From positions 1 through 13,046 of the forward strand of contig CAKRWK010000010.1 in the NCBI GenBank assembly GCA_934417455.1: a DNA stretch of 13,046 nucleotides, in the 5' to 3' direction. The notes beneath the pieces are model-generated. The model was not told where the DNA came from. It saw only the letters and a program-made list of their open reading frames with translations, and did no database searches. Source of the stretch: an uncultured Eubacteriales bacterium. GTDB taxonomy: Bacteria; Bacillota; Clostridia; Oscillospirales; CAG-272. This document shows positions 1 through 8,700 of the stretch, in pieces; positions within the stretch are counted from its first letter, which is position 1; the number at the start of each line of letters is the position of its first letter. The position numbers and the translations under genes were made by a program.

Positions 1-773
1 GAAAAGACGACGCTCTGCAGACCCGCCGGCACGCCGAGGGCCATAATATCGCCGAACGTCCGCATATGCAGCCGTATCTTCTTCACGTCCAGACGGCAGT
101 ACCCCTCCGTCTTCATCATGAAAACAACCACAAGAATACAGGCCACCCAGTTGGATGCGGCCGTGGCAATGCCGACGCCGACGGCGCCGAGGCGGAATGC
201 GATCACCATCAGAAGATTGAGGAACACATTCAAAACGCCACCCGCCGTCAGAAACACAAGCGGGTGCTTTGTATCTCCGGCGCTGCGCAGAATGGCAGCG
301 CAGAAGTTATACACCATGGCGGCGGGAACGCCGCAGAAATACGCGCGCATGTAGGAAGCGGCCGAATCCAGCACCGCGGGGTCGGTACCCATCCACACAA
401 GGAACGTGCGGGACAGGAAAAATCCGCCCGCCGCCACGAAAACACCGAGAAAAAGCGAAGCCGCCACGGACGTGTGCAACGTATCGTCCACGCGGTCGCG
501 GTCGCCCGCGCCGATGCTCCGCGCCACAATGACGCCCGACCCGATGGACAGACCCATAAAAGTGTTGACTATCAGGTTGATAAGCGCCCCACAGGAGCCG
601 ACGGCGGCCAGTTCCGCTTCGCGTTCGGCGGCGCTGTCGCCGCCGAACCGACCGACGACGAGCGTATCGGCCGTGTTGAAAAGCAACTGCAAAACGGATG
701 TTGCTATGAGAGGAAGCGTAAAAACCCAAATCAGCCGTATATACGGCCAAAGGGATTCTTTCTTCTGCGTCAT
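1..773 (-). CDS. MATE-family multidrug/metabolite exporter, C-terminus off the window
   Basis: Integral membrane transporter of the MATE (NorM/DinF-like) family, which couples Na+ or H+ influx to export of drugs or metabolites. The visible 257 residues have no stop and run off the left edge; full members are about 440-460 aa. Family features seen: the first helix region with PLIATSVLQLLFNTADTLVVG (residues about 21-41), a GSGVIVARSIGAGD stretch (78-91), LRSAGDTKHPL (162-172), and LNVFLNLLMV plus GAVGVGIATAASNW (181-209). Several hydrophobic helices alternate with short charged loops. The start is the ATG at 773-771, preceded by a strong AGGAGGA at 787-781 with 7 nt spacing. It lies 17 nt after alaS on the same strand with no visible terminator, so it is probably cotranscribed and under the alaS T-box. 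The substrate cannot be told from sequence. Confidence 0.9.
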   Translation of the reverse strand, partial: MTQKKESLWPYIRLIWVFTLPLIATSVLQLLFNTADTLVVGRFGGDSAAEREAELAAVGSCGALINLIVNTFMGLSIGSGVIVARSIGAGDRDRVDDTLHTSVAASLFLGVFVAAGGFFLSRTFLVWMGTDPAVLDSAASYMRAYFCGVPAAMVYNFCAAILRSAGDTKHPLVFLTAGGVLNVFLNLLMVIAFRLGAVGVGIATAASNWVACILVVVFMMKTEGYCRLDVKKIRLHMRTFGDIMALGVPAGLQSVVF

Positions 774-790
774 CGGATGATCCTCCTATA

Positions 791-3412
791 TCACAGGGCG
801 GCCACCGTCTTTTCCGCATGGGCGAGAGCCTCGTCGATGCGGTCAAAATCTTTTCCGCCGCTCATGGCGCTGTCGGGACGTCCGCCGCCCTTGCCGCCGC
901 AGATGGCGGCAACCTCGCCGAGAATCTTTCCGGCGTGCGCGCCGCACTTCACGGCCTCGGCACCCGCTACCGCCACGAAGTTGAGTTTTCCTTCATACGT
1001 CGTGGCAAACACGGCTACCGTATCGGGGCAGGAAGCCTTGACAGTATCGCCGATAGTGCGCACGGCATCGGGCTTCATGCTCAATTTTGCAGTCAAAACT
1101 TTACATTTTCCAACCTGCTTTGCGGAAGACAGCAGAGACTTTGTCTCCGCTTCCGCGAGTTTTGCGTTTGCGGATTCAAGGCTCTTTTTCAGTTCCTTGA
1201 CTTCGCCCTGCAGGATGGCAGCCTTTTTCGCGATGTCGGCCGGATTCTGCGCTTTGAGTTGTCCGGCGGTTTGCGCAATCAACGTTTCCCGCGCGGAAAG
1301 GAGAGAAAGAACACCCAATCCCGTCACGCCCTGCACACGGCGTACGCCGGCGGCAACGGAACTTTCGCCGAGAATGCGGAAAAGTCCGATACATCCGGTG
1401 TTCGGCACATGCGTACCGCCGCACAGTTCCAGCGAAGATTCGCCGGCGCGGACAACACGCACGGTTTTTCCGTATTTTTCCCCGAACAGCGCCATAGCGC
1501 CGAGTTTTTTCGCCGACTCGACGTCTGTCACCGTCGTGGTGCAGGGCTCGGCCGCCAGAATATGACGGTTGACCTCGGCCTCAACGGCGGCGATTTCATC
1601 GGGAGTCATGGCTTTGAAATGAGAGAAATCAAAACGGACTTCTTTTTCGTCGACATACGAACCCGCCTGTTCGACGTGATTGCCGAGCACATGACGGAGC
1701 GCCGCCTGCAGAAGGTGCGCCGCCGTATGGTTGCGGCGGATAGCCGCGCGGCGTTCCTTAACGATGGAAAGCGTCATTGTATCGCCGACGGACACGCGAC
1801 CGCTTTCCACGCGGACAATATGAATATATACGCCGTCGGACTTTTTGGTGTCAAGAATCGTCAGGGTAGTGTCGCCGGCCGTTATGGTACCGGTGTCGCC
1901 AACCTGACCGCCGCCTTCGCCGTAAAACACCGTACGGTCGAAAACAACGGAACATTCACCCTCGTTCATACTGTCGGTGGGTTGGCCGTCCGCAATAACA
2001 GACAGCACCCGTCCTTCGCAGGTATCCTCGTCATAACCGACAAATTCCGTTTTCGGAAGGTGAGAAAGCGCGGTTTTCGACATGTCCGACCATCCGGAAA
2101 TGTTTCCTCGCGCGGCTCTCGCGCGGGTGCGCTGTTCTTCCATCAGCGCGGAAAATCCCGCGTCATCCACCGTCATGCCCTGCTCTGCCACGATTTCACG
2201 CGTCAGGTCAACCGGGAATCCGTAGGTATCGTAGAGTTTGAAGGCCTCGGCACCGTCAAGCACTGTTTTTCCATCGGCTTTAGCCTTCTCCGTCATGCCG
2301 GAAAGAATATTCAGACCGGCGTCAATGGTCTGGTCGAAACGCTCTTCTTCCAGCCCGATAACGTTCAGAATGTACTCTCTCTTTTCGGGAAGTTCGGGAT
2401 AGGCCGTCTCGTTCTGTTCGATGACGACCTCGCAGAGTTCTTTCATGAAACGGCGGTTGATGCCGAGCAATTTTCCGTGGCGGCAGGCGCGGCGGATAAT
2501 GCGGCGCAGAACATAACCGCGTCCTTCGTTGGACGGGATGACGCCGTCGGAAATCATAAAGGTGGCGCTGCGGATATGGTCGGTGACGACGCGGATGGAA
2601 ATATCGTCGTTCTTATCCTCACCGTAAGTCTTGCCCGCCATACGGCAGACGGTATCGAGAATACGGCGCACCGTGTCCACCTCAAAGAGGTTATCCACGC
2701 CCTGCATGACGCAGGCAAGACGTTCCAGTCCCATACCGGTATCGATATTTTTCTGTTTCAGTTCGGTGTAATGGCCGGCACCGTCGTTGTTGAACTGGGA
2801 AAAGACGTTGTTCCAGATTTCCATGAATCTGTCGCAGTCACAGCCCGGTTTGCAGTCGGGGGAACCGCAACCGTATTTCTCTCCGCGGTCGAAATAAATT
2901 TCCGAGCAGGGGCCGCAGGGACCCGAGCCGTGCTCCCAGAAGTTGTCCTCCTTGCCGAGACGGACAATATGGTCCTCTCTGACGCCGATGTCATCGCGCC
3001 AGATGGCATACGCCTCGTCATCCTCCTTGTAGACGGACGGCCAGAGTTTGTCCGCCGGAATTTCGAGAACGCCGGTCAGAAATTCCCAAGCCCACGGAAT
3101 CGCCTCTTTTTTGAAGTAGTCGCCAAAGGAAAAGTTTCCGAGCATCTCGAAATAGGTGCCGTGGCGCGCCGTATGTCCGACTCTTTCAAGGTCGGGCGTG
3201 CGGATGCACTTCTGACAGGTGCAGACGCGGGTACGGGGCGGAATTTCCTCCCCTGTAAAGAATTTCTTCATCGGCGCCATGCCGGAGTTGATGAGAAGAA
3301 GCGATTTATCGTTCTTCGGAATCAGGGAAAAACTCGGCAGGCGAAGGTGACCTTTGCTTTCAAAGAAGGAAAGGTATTTTTCGCGCAAATCGTTTAATGA
3401 CGTCCATTTCAT
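791..3412 (-). CDS. alaS: Alanyl-tRNA synthetase
   Basis: Cytoplasmic class II synthetase that charges tRNA-Ala with alanine and edits mischarged Ser/Gly-tRNA-Ala. The 873 aa match the usual bacterial length (about 875). Domains in order: aminoacylation core (about 1-240, with FEMLGNFSFGDYF at 88-100 and the TGMGLERL motif 3 region at 225-232), tRNA-recognition domain (about 250-450, with SNEGRGYVLRRIIRRA), editing domain (about 450-705) with zinc ligands H562 and H566 (HTAAH) and C664/H668 (CGGTH), coiled coil (about 720-765), and C-Ala domain ending in a GGKGGGRPDSA motif (839-849). A Cys cluster at 182-193 (CGSPDCKPGCDC) is, as I recall, common in Bacillota AlaRS. The ATG at 3412-3410 follows GGAGGA at 3425-3420 with 7 nt spacing. 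It is preceded by a T-box leader and followed by a MATE gene. Confidence 0.98.
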   Translation of the reverse strand: MKWTSLNDLREKYLSFFESKGHLRLPSFSLIPKNDKSLLLINSGMAPMKKFFTGEEIPPRTRVCTCQKCIRTPDLERVGHTARHGTYFEMLGNFSFGDYFKKEAIPWAWEFLTGVLEIPADKLWPSVYKEDDEAYAIWRDDIGVREDHIVRLGKEDNFWEHGSGPCGPCSEIYFDRGEKYGCGSPDCKPGCDCDRFMEIWNNVFSQFNNDGAGHYTELKQKNIDTGMGLERLACVMQGVDNLFEVDTVRRILDTVCRMAGKTYGEDKNDDISIRVVTDHIRSATFMISDGVIPSNEGRGYVLRRIIRRACRHGKLLGINRRFMKELCEVVIEQNETAYPELPEKREYILNVIGLEEERFDQTIDAGLNILSGMTEKAKADGKTVLDGAEAFKLYDTYGFPVDLTREIVAEQGMTVDDAGFSALMEEQRTRARAARGNISGWSDMSKTALSHLPKTEFVGYDEDTCEGRVLSVIADGQPTDSMNEGECSVVFDRTVFYGEGGGQVGDTGTITAGDTTLTILDTKKSDGVYIHIVRVESGRVSVGDTMTLSIVKERRAAIRRNHTAAHLLQAALRHVLGNHVEQAGSYVDEKEVRFDFSHFKAMTPDEIAAVEAEVNRHILAAEPCTTTVTDVESAKKLGAMALFGEKYGKTVRVVRAGESSLELCGGTHVPNTGCIGLFRILGESSVAAGVRRVQGVTGLGVLSLLSARETLIAQTAGQLKAQNPADIAKKAAILQGEVKELKKSLESANAKLAEAETKSLLSSAKQVGKCKVLTAKLSMKPDAVRTIGDTVKASCPDTVAVFATTYEGKLNFVAVAGAEAVKCGAHAGKILGEVAAICGGKGGGRPDSAMSGGKDFDRIDEALAHAEKTVAAL

Positions 3413-3456
3413 AGAATCGTCCTCCGTAAATATAATACATTTTTTTCGGCGGAAAA

Positions 3457-3486
3457 CAAAAATCCGGGGCGAAAATTCGCCCCGGA
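3457..3486 (-). terminator. Intrinsic terminator of the alaS T-box
   Basis: A perfect inverted repeat, TCCGGGGCGAA at 3463-3473 paired with TTCGCCCCGGA at 3476-3486, is followed on the minus strand by TTTTTG and four more T residues. It is GC-rich, with a short A/T loop. It sits directly downstream of the T-box antiterminator sequence and 44 nt before the alaS start codon, so it is the regulated attenuator rather than a gene-end terminator. Confidence 0.93.
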
Positions 3487-3728
3487 CGGATATACCGTGT
3501 TACCACCGGACATCGGACGCACCTCGCGATGTGTCCCTCATGGAGTCAAAGACCCCGCTCGCTGTTACGGGCGCACCCGTCGGGATTTACTGAGAGACAT
3601 GTCTCTTTTCTCCCCGCGGCTCGGAGGCGGCTTCCGCAGGCACACCGCGGACGTTTCACCGTCTGTCCGCTCTCTTTTCGGGCTGTGCTTTTTGCGTACT
3701 CTTCCCCGTCAAGGCTTTTTTTGATTGT
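3457..3728 (-). promoter_or_regulatory. T-box riboswitch, tRNA-Ala responsive
   Basis: Leader RNA that senses uncharged tRNA-Ala and lets transcription continue into alaS. On the minus strand, the Stem I base CGGGG (3708-3704) pairs with CTCCG (3626-3622). The specifier loop has AGTA (3700-3697) on one side and GAA (3634-3632) followed by GCC on the other; GCC at 3631-3629 is an alanine codon. The AGAGAG bulge (3675-3670) and the GGTGAAAC distal loop (3660-3653), known in T-boxes to form the platform for the tRNA elbow, flank a GCGGAC/GTCCGC helix. The T-box proper, GGTGGTAACACGG, is at 3507-3495; its TGGT can pair with the ACCA end of tRNA-Ala. The terminator follows. The predicted +1 is the A at 3728. 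The specifier assignment fits the downstream gene. Confidence 0.93.
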
Positions 3729-3734
3729 ACTCAC

Positions 3735-3763
3735 ATTATAATCTTCTTTTTTTCTTTTGTCAA
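3735..3763 (-). promoter_or_regulatory. Sigma-A type promoter of alaS T-box operon
   Basis: On the minus strand, TTGACA (3763-3758) and TATAAT (3740-3735) are both perfect consensus and are separated by 17 bp. The spacer is purine-rich and an A/T tract (about 3771-3785) lies upstream of the -35, possibly acting as an UP element. The predicted start is near 3728, just before the T-box Stem I. Confidence 0.92.
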
Positions 3764-3792
3764 TAGGAAGAAAAAAATTTTTCCCGAATCTG

Positions 3793-3821
3793 TTGACTTT
3801 CCATTCGAAAAAAGGTATAGT
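3793..3821 (+). promoter_or_regulatory. Promoter of the heparinase-like gene
   Basis: TTGACT (3793-3798) and TATAGT (3816-3821) are spaced by 17 bp. It is divergent from the alaS promoter; the two -35 boxes are about 29 bp apart and share an A/T-rich tract (3768-3785). A Shine-Dalgarno AAGGAG at 3838-3843 follows, 8 nt before the ATG at 3852, leaving a very short 5' UTR. Confidence 0.85.
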
Positions 3822-3831
3822 TAGAGTATAC
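3815..3831. repeat. Short inverted repeat over the -10/+1 of the heparinase-like gene
   Basis: GTATA (3815-3819) and TATAC (3827-3831) form an inverted repeat with a 7-nt spacer, and AGTATACT (3825-3832) is itself a palindrome. The repeat covers the -10 box and the predicted start site, a typical place for a repressor operator. It is short and partly made of -10-like sequence, so chance is possible. Confidence 0.35.
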
Positions 3832-3851
3832 TGAAATAAGGAGATTTTCTA

Positions 3852-5699
3852 ATGAATTTCAGAAGAATTTTCAAAGAAAGAAACTATGACGTCAAAGGAC
3901 GTGTTCTCCCCTTCGGAGATTTTCGGTTTGCCTCCGATATGGGCGGTTTTACCGTTGCGAAAGAACAGATTCCCTCCATTATAAAGCACGGTGAAGAGTT
4001 GCTTGATAAAAAGTATCCCGTCATTACCGCCACCGAATACATGCGTTACAAAAAAGACGGCAACCGTTCGGAATTTGAAAAAGTATATTTTGAGCGCCGC
4101 CGCGACTTGCTCTGTCTCGCGCTGGCGGAACATGTGGAGAAAAAAGGTCGTTTCACCGACCGCGCGGCCGACCTTCTCTGGATGATTCTCGAAGAAACCA
4201 CGTGGGTGATCCCCGCGCACAACCCGGCCAAGGACGGCGTGCCCTGCAACCTTCCTTATGCTTATACGGGCACCGTGGATTACATTGACCTCTTTTCCGG
4301 TTCGACCGGCGCCGATCTTTCGTTTGTTCTCTTTCTCATCGGAGACGAACTTTCCGCCGTTTCTTCCTTCCTGACGGAACGGGCATCTTTTGAACTTCAC
4401 CGCCGTATCGTCGAACCCGTGCTCCATCCGGAATTTCTCAAAACCATGTGGTGGACGGGTATCGGAGGACACAAGGTCAACAACTGGAACCCGTGGATTG
4501 TTTCCAACGTACTTATCACTACGGCACTGACATGCAAGAACACGGAAGAAAGAGAATCCGTTGTCCGCAATATGCTACCGCTTCTCGATAATTTCACTGC
4601 CACCTACCGGGACGACGGCGGATGCGAGGAAGGCCCGAGTTACTGGGGTGCCGCCGGTGCCTGCCTGTTCGAGGCGGCCTGCGTTCTCTATGACATGACG
4701 GGCGGATATATCGACATTTTCGACGACGAACTTCTCCGCCGTATGGGCGAATACGAAATCAACGTATTCGTAACCGGCAACCGCTTCCTGAACTTCGGAG
4801 ACTCGCCTTCGAGACTCGGTGTTCCCTGCGGTCTGATGTACGACTGGGGACAGCGTTGCCATTCCGAAATGATGACGTCTTTTGCACGGAATTATTTGCA
4901 AAACAAACTGATTTCTTCTGTTCCGGAGAATTTCCACCCCATCCGTTCCTTCCGCGAAATTTCTTATTCTCCGATGGAAACCGTTCCTTTTTCTCTGCCG
5001 CAGAAGGTATGGCTTGACGGCGTGGTTCTGGCGGCCGTCCGCGAGTGCAACGCGACGGATAAGGGACTTTACGTTGCCATCAAAGGCGGAGACAACGACG
5101 TCAGCCACAATCACAACGACCTCGGCAACGTCATCGTGTTCGCGGACGGCAAGCCCGTCTTTATCGACGCCGGCGCAGGTGCCTACACCGCCCGCACGTT
5201 CAGCAACCGCCGCTATGACATATGGTCGATGCGTTCCGATTTTCACAATGTGGCCACCATCGGCGGTTACCTGCAACCGGCCGGCGCGAATGCTTACACG
5301 GAAAATCACGTATACGACGAAAAGGCAGGTTCACTCTCCATGGAACTTGCCCACGCATATCCCACACAGGCCGGCATTGTCTCCTACGTCAGAAGTGCAT
5401 GTCTGAAAGACGGAGAGGTCATTCTGCGCGATACGCTCCGTATGAAAGAGCCCGCTTCCGTCGAATTTCATTTTCTCACGACGGAGGCGCCGAAAATGCT
5501 CTCCGGACATTCCTTCTCCCTTGCGGGGCGCACGGTGACATTCGACCCGTCTCTTGTTATGCGTGTAGAAGACACCGACGGAACCCAGCCCGAAACGCGT
5601 AACATTGCGCCGAACTGGGATACGGATATTCTTCGCCGCATCACGCTCTCCTCGAAAGAACCGGTGAAAGAAAAGGACTACGTTCTCACGGTGAAATAA
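3852..5699 (+). CDS. Heparinase II/III-family protein, no signal peptide
   Basis: 615-aa protein resembling heparinase II/III-type polysaccharide lyases: an N-terminal all-alpha toroid (about 60-370) and a C-terminal beta-sandwich (about 385-615). Motifs seen: NNWNPW (210-215), GGCEEGPSYW (256-265), SHNHNDLGN (418-426), a FIDAGAG stretch (437-443) and SDFHNVATI (462-470). By comparison with heparinase II, H419 and Y264 are candidate catalytic residues and H421, D439 and H465 candidate zinc ligands; this mapping is from memory of the family, not an alignment. There is no signal peptide, lipobox or membrane segment: the N-terminus MNFRRIFKERNY is charged, so the enzyme is probably cytoplasmic and may act on imported oligosaccharides. 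The glycan cannot be assigned. It has its own promoter and SD. No terminator separates it from ileS, so read-through is possible. No sugar transporter or sulfatase gene lies nearby. Confidence 0.85.
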   Translation: MNFRRIFKERNYDVKGRVLPFGDFRFASDMGGFTVAKEQIPSIIKHGEELLDKKYPVITATEYMRYKKDGNRSEFEKVYFERRRDLLCLALAEHVEKKGRFTDRAADLLWMILEETTWVIPAHNPAKDGVPCNLPYAYTGTVDYIDLFSGSTGADLSFVLFLIGDELSAVSSFLTERASFELHRRIVEPVLHPEFLKTMWWTGIGGHKVNNWNPWIVSNVLITTALTCKNTEERESVVRNMLPLLDNFTATYRDDGGCEEGPSYWGAAGACLFEAACVLYDMTGGYIDIFDDELLRRMGEYEINVFVTGNRFLNFGDSPSRLGVPCGLMYDWGQRCHSEMMTSFARNYLQNKLISSVPENFHPIRSFREISYSPMETVPFSLPQKVWLDGVVLAAVRECNATDKGLYVAIKGGDNDVSHNHNDLGNVIVFADGKPVFIDAGAGAYTARTFSNRRYDIWSMRSDFHNVATIGGYLQPAGANAYTENHVYDEKAGSLSMELAHAYPTQAGIVSYVRSACLKDGEVILRDTLRMKEPASVEFHFLTTEAPKMLSGHSFSLAGRTVTFDPSLVMRVEDTDGTQPETRNIAPNWDTDILRRITLSSKEPVKEKDYVLTVK

Positions 5700-5706
5700 A
5701 AATTTC

Positions 5707-5735
5707 TTGACTTCCGTCGCGAAAAAGTTTATAAT
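5707..5735 (+). promoter_or_regulatory. Sigma-A type promoter of ileS
   Basis: TTGACT (5707-5712) and a perfect TATAAT (5730-5735) are spaced by 17 bp, starting 8 nt after the preceding gene's stop codon. The predicted start is near 5742, giving a leader of about 36 nt. That is too short for a T-box, in contrast with alaS. Confidence 0.9.
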
Positions 5736-5777
5736 GTACAGTTGAATGTAACGCAAGATATAAAGGAGTCTGTCCGC

Positions 5778-8700
5778 ATGAGCGAACTTTACAAAAAGGT
5801 CCCCGCAGGCCTTCACTTTTCCGAACGGGAAAAAGCGGTAAAAGCTTTTTGGGAAAAAGAAAAAATCTTTGAAAAAAGCATGGACATCCGCAAGGGCGGA
5901 AAATATTTTACTTTCTATGACGGCCCCCCGACGGCCAACGGAAAACCGCATATCGGACATGTCCTGACGCGTGTAGTCAAGGACATCATTCCCCGTTATC
6001 ACACCATGAAAGGGGATTATGTTCTCCGCAAAGCCGGATGGGATACACACGGACTTCCCGTCGAACTCGAGGTGGAAAAGAAACTCGGCATTGAAGGAAA
6101 AGAGCAGATAGAAAAATACGGACTGGAACCCTTTATTGCTCACTGCAAAGAATCCGTTTGGAAATATAAGGGCATGTGGGAGGATTTCTCCGGCACCGTC
6201 GGATTCTGGGCGGACATGGAGCACCCGTATGTCACTTACACGAACGACTTTATCGAATCCGAATGGTGGGCGCTCAAAAAGATTTTCGAACGCGGCCTCC
6301 TCTACAAAGGATTCAAAATTGTTCCCTACTGCCCCCGTTGCGGCACGCCGCTTTCTTCTCACGAGGTAGCACAGGGATATAAAACGGTCAAAGAGCGTTC
6401 CGCCGTCGTTCGTTTCCGGTGTGTGGGAGAAGATGCGTATTTTCTCGCTTGGACGACCACGCCGTGGACGCTTCCTTCCAACGTGGCTCTCTGCGTCAAC
6501 CCGACGGACATGTACTGCAAAGTCAAAGCCGCCGACGGTTACACTTACTACATGGCCAAAGCCCTGCTCGATTCCGTTCTCGGCAAACTTTCCTCGGACG
6601 GTGCACCGGCTTACGAAATTCTCGAAGAGATGCCCGGTGCGTCTCTTGCCGGCAAAGAATACGAACCTCTTTTTGACTTCTCCGGAAAAGTCGCCGCAAA
6701 ACAGAACAAAAAAGGTTACTACATCGTAACGGACAGTTATGTTACCATGACGGACGGTACGGGTATCGTTCACACCGCTCCAGCCTTCGGCGAAGACGAT
6801 AACCGTATCGGTAAAAAGTATGACCTTCCTTTTCTCCAACTTGTCAACGGAAAAGGCGAACTGACGGAAGACACACCGTATGCCGGCGTGTTCGTCAAGG
6901 ACGCAGACCCGCTGGTTTTGAAAGATCTCGAAGCCGCGGGAAAACTCTTCTCCGCGCCGAAATTCGAACATGAATATCCGCATTGCTGGCGCTGCGGTAC
7001 ACCTCTGATTTACTATGCCCGCGACACATGGTTCATCAAAATGACCGCCGTCAAGGATAATCTCATTCGCAACAACAATACCGTTCACTGGATTCCCGAA
7101 AATATCGGCAAAGGCCGTTTCGGCGACTGGCTCGAGAACATTCAGGACTGGGGACTTTCGAGAAACCGCTACTGGGGCACGCCTCTCAACATCTGGGAAT
7201 GCTCCTGCGGTAAGAGACATGCCGTCGGTTCCGTGGAGGAACTCCGTCAGATGTCCGACAACTGCCCGAAAGACATTGAACTGCACCGTCCCTTTATCGA
7301 CACCGTAACGCTTCGCTGCCCCGACTGCGGCGGCGAAATGAAGCGCGTCAGCGAAGTTATTGACTGTTGGTTTGACTCCGGATCCATGCCGTTTGCCCAG
7401 TGGCATTATCCGTTCGAGAACAAAGATATTTTTGAAAAGCAGTTTCCCGCCGACTTCATCAGCGAAGGCGTTGATCAGACGCGCGGATGGTTCTACTCTC
7501 TGATGGCCATTTCCACGCTGATTTTTGACTGCGCTCCTTATAAAAATGTCCTCGTCCTCGGCCATGTCCTTGATAAGGACGGACAGAAAATGTCCAAATC
7601 CAAAGGCAATGCCGTCGATCCGTTTGAGGCGCTTGAAACGTATGGTGCCGATGCTATCCGCTGGTATTTCTATTCAAACTCCGCGCCGTGGCTTCCCAAC
7701 CGTTTCTTCAAAGAAGCCGTGACGGAGGGACAGAGAAAATTCCTGGGTACCCTTTGGAACACTTATGCGTTCTACGTCCTTTATGCCAACATTGACGACT
7801 TTGATCCGACAAAGCATGAGATGAACAAAAATTCCCTCACGGTCATGGACAAATGGATTCTCTCCAAACTCAATTCCACCGTCAAAGCAACCGATAAATA
7901 TCTTTCCGAATACAAAATAACCGAGGCAACCCGCGTTCTCGAAATGTTCGTGGACGACCTTTCCAACTGGTATGTCCGCCGTTGCCGCGAACGCTACTGG
8001 GGCAAGGATATGACCATAGATAAAGTCAATGCTTACATGACTTTGTACACTTGTCTTGTCAAAACGTGCCTTATTTCCGCTCCTTTCATTCCTTTTATGA
8101 CGGAAGATATGTACAGAAATTTGGTTTGTTCCGTCGATACATCTGCGCCGGAATCCGTTCATCTTTGCGATTATCCGACCGCCGATGAAAGCATGATTGA
8201 CAAAACGCTGGAAGAGAATATGGAAGACGTTATCCGCATTGTCACCGTCGGACGCGCCTGCCGCAATGCCGCTGCCATCAAGAACCGTCAGCCTCTCTCC
8301 CGTATGTTTGTCCGCACAGACGAAGTTCCCGATGCGTCTTTCATTCCCGTCATTTCCGAAGAATTGAACATTAAGTCGGTGACGTTCACGGACAATGTGC
8401 GCGACTTCACGACGTACACATTCAAACCGCAACTCCGCACCCTCGGTCCGAAATACGGAAAACATCTCGGTCAGATCCGCACGGCGCTGTCCGCCATGGA
8501 CGGAAATGCCGCCATGGACGAACTCGAAAAAAACGGAAAACTTCTTCTCGCGCTCTCCGACATCACGGTTGAACTGACAAAAGAAGACCTTCTTATCGAC
8601 ATGCATCAAAAAGAAGGATTTGAATCTCTCAGTGATGGAAAACTGACCGTTGTCATCGACAAAACACTGACATCGGAACTCACCGAAGAAGGCAACGTGC

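Noticed and set aside
307..846. 179-aa minus-strand frame overlapping the MATE gene
   Set aside because: It is in a different frame from the clear MATE protein and rich in Arg. The MATE frame has the SD and the membrane-protein pattern.
66..1565. 499-aa plus-strand open frame
   Set aside because: It lies antisense to the MATE gene and the 3' half of alaS, has no SD, and its composition (runs of Arg, His, Ala) is typical of a shadow frame.
818..3397. 859-aa plus-strand open frame opposite alaS
   Set aside because: It mirrors alaS almost end to end. It is a by-product of codon bias on the opposite strand, with no recognisable domain and no ribosome binding site.
5742..5777. Upstream TTG start extending IleRS by 12 residues
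   Set aside because: The TTG falls at the predicted transcription start, 6 nt after the -10 box, so no SD could precede it. The ATG at 5778 has AAAGGAG at good spacing.
5331..7565. 744-aa minus-strand open frame opposite the heparinase-like gene and ileS
   Set aside because: It is antisense to two well-supported genes and Phe/Arg/Val-rich, with no motif or start signal.
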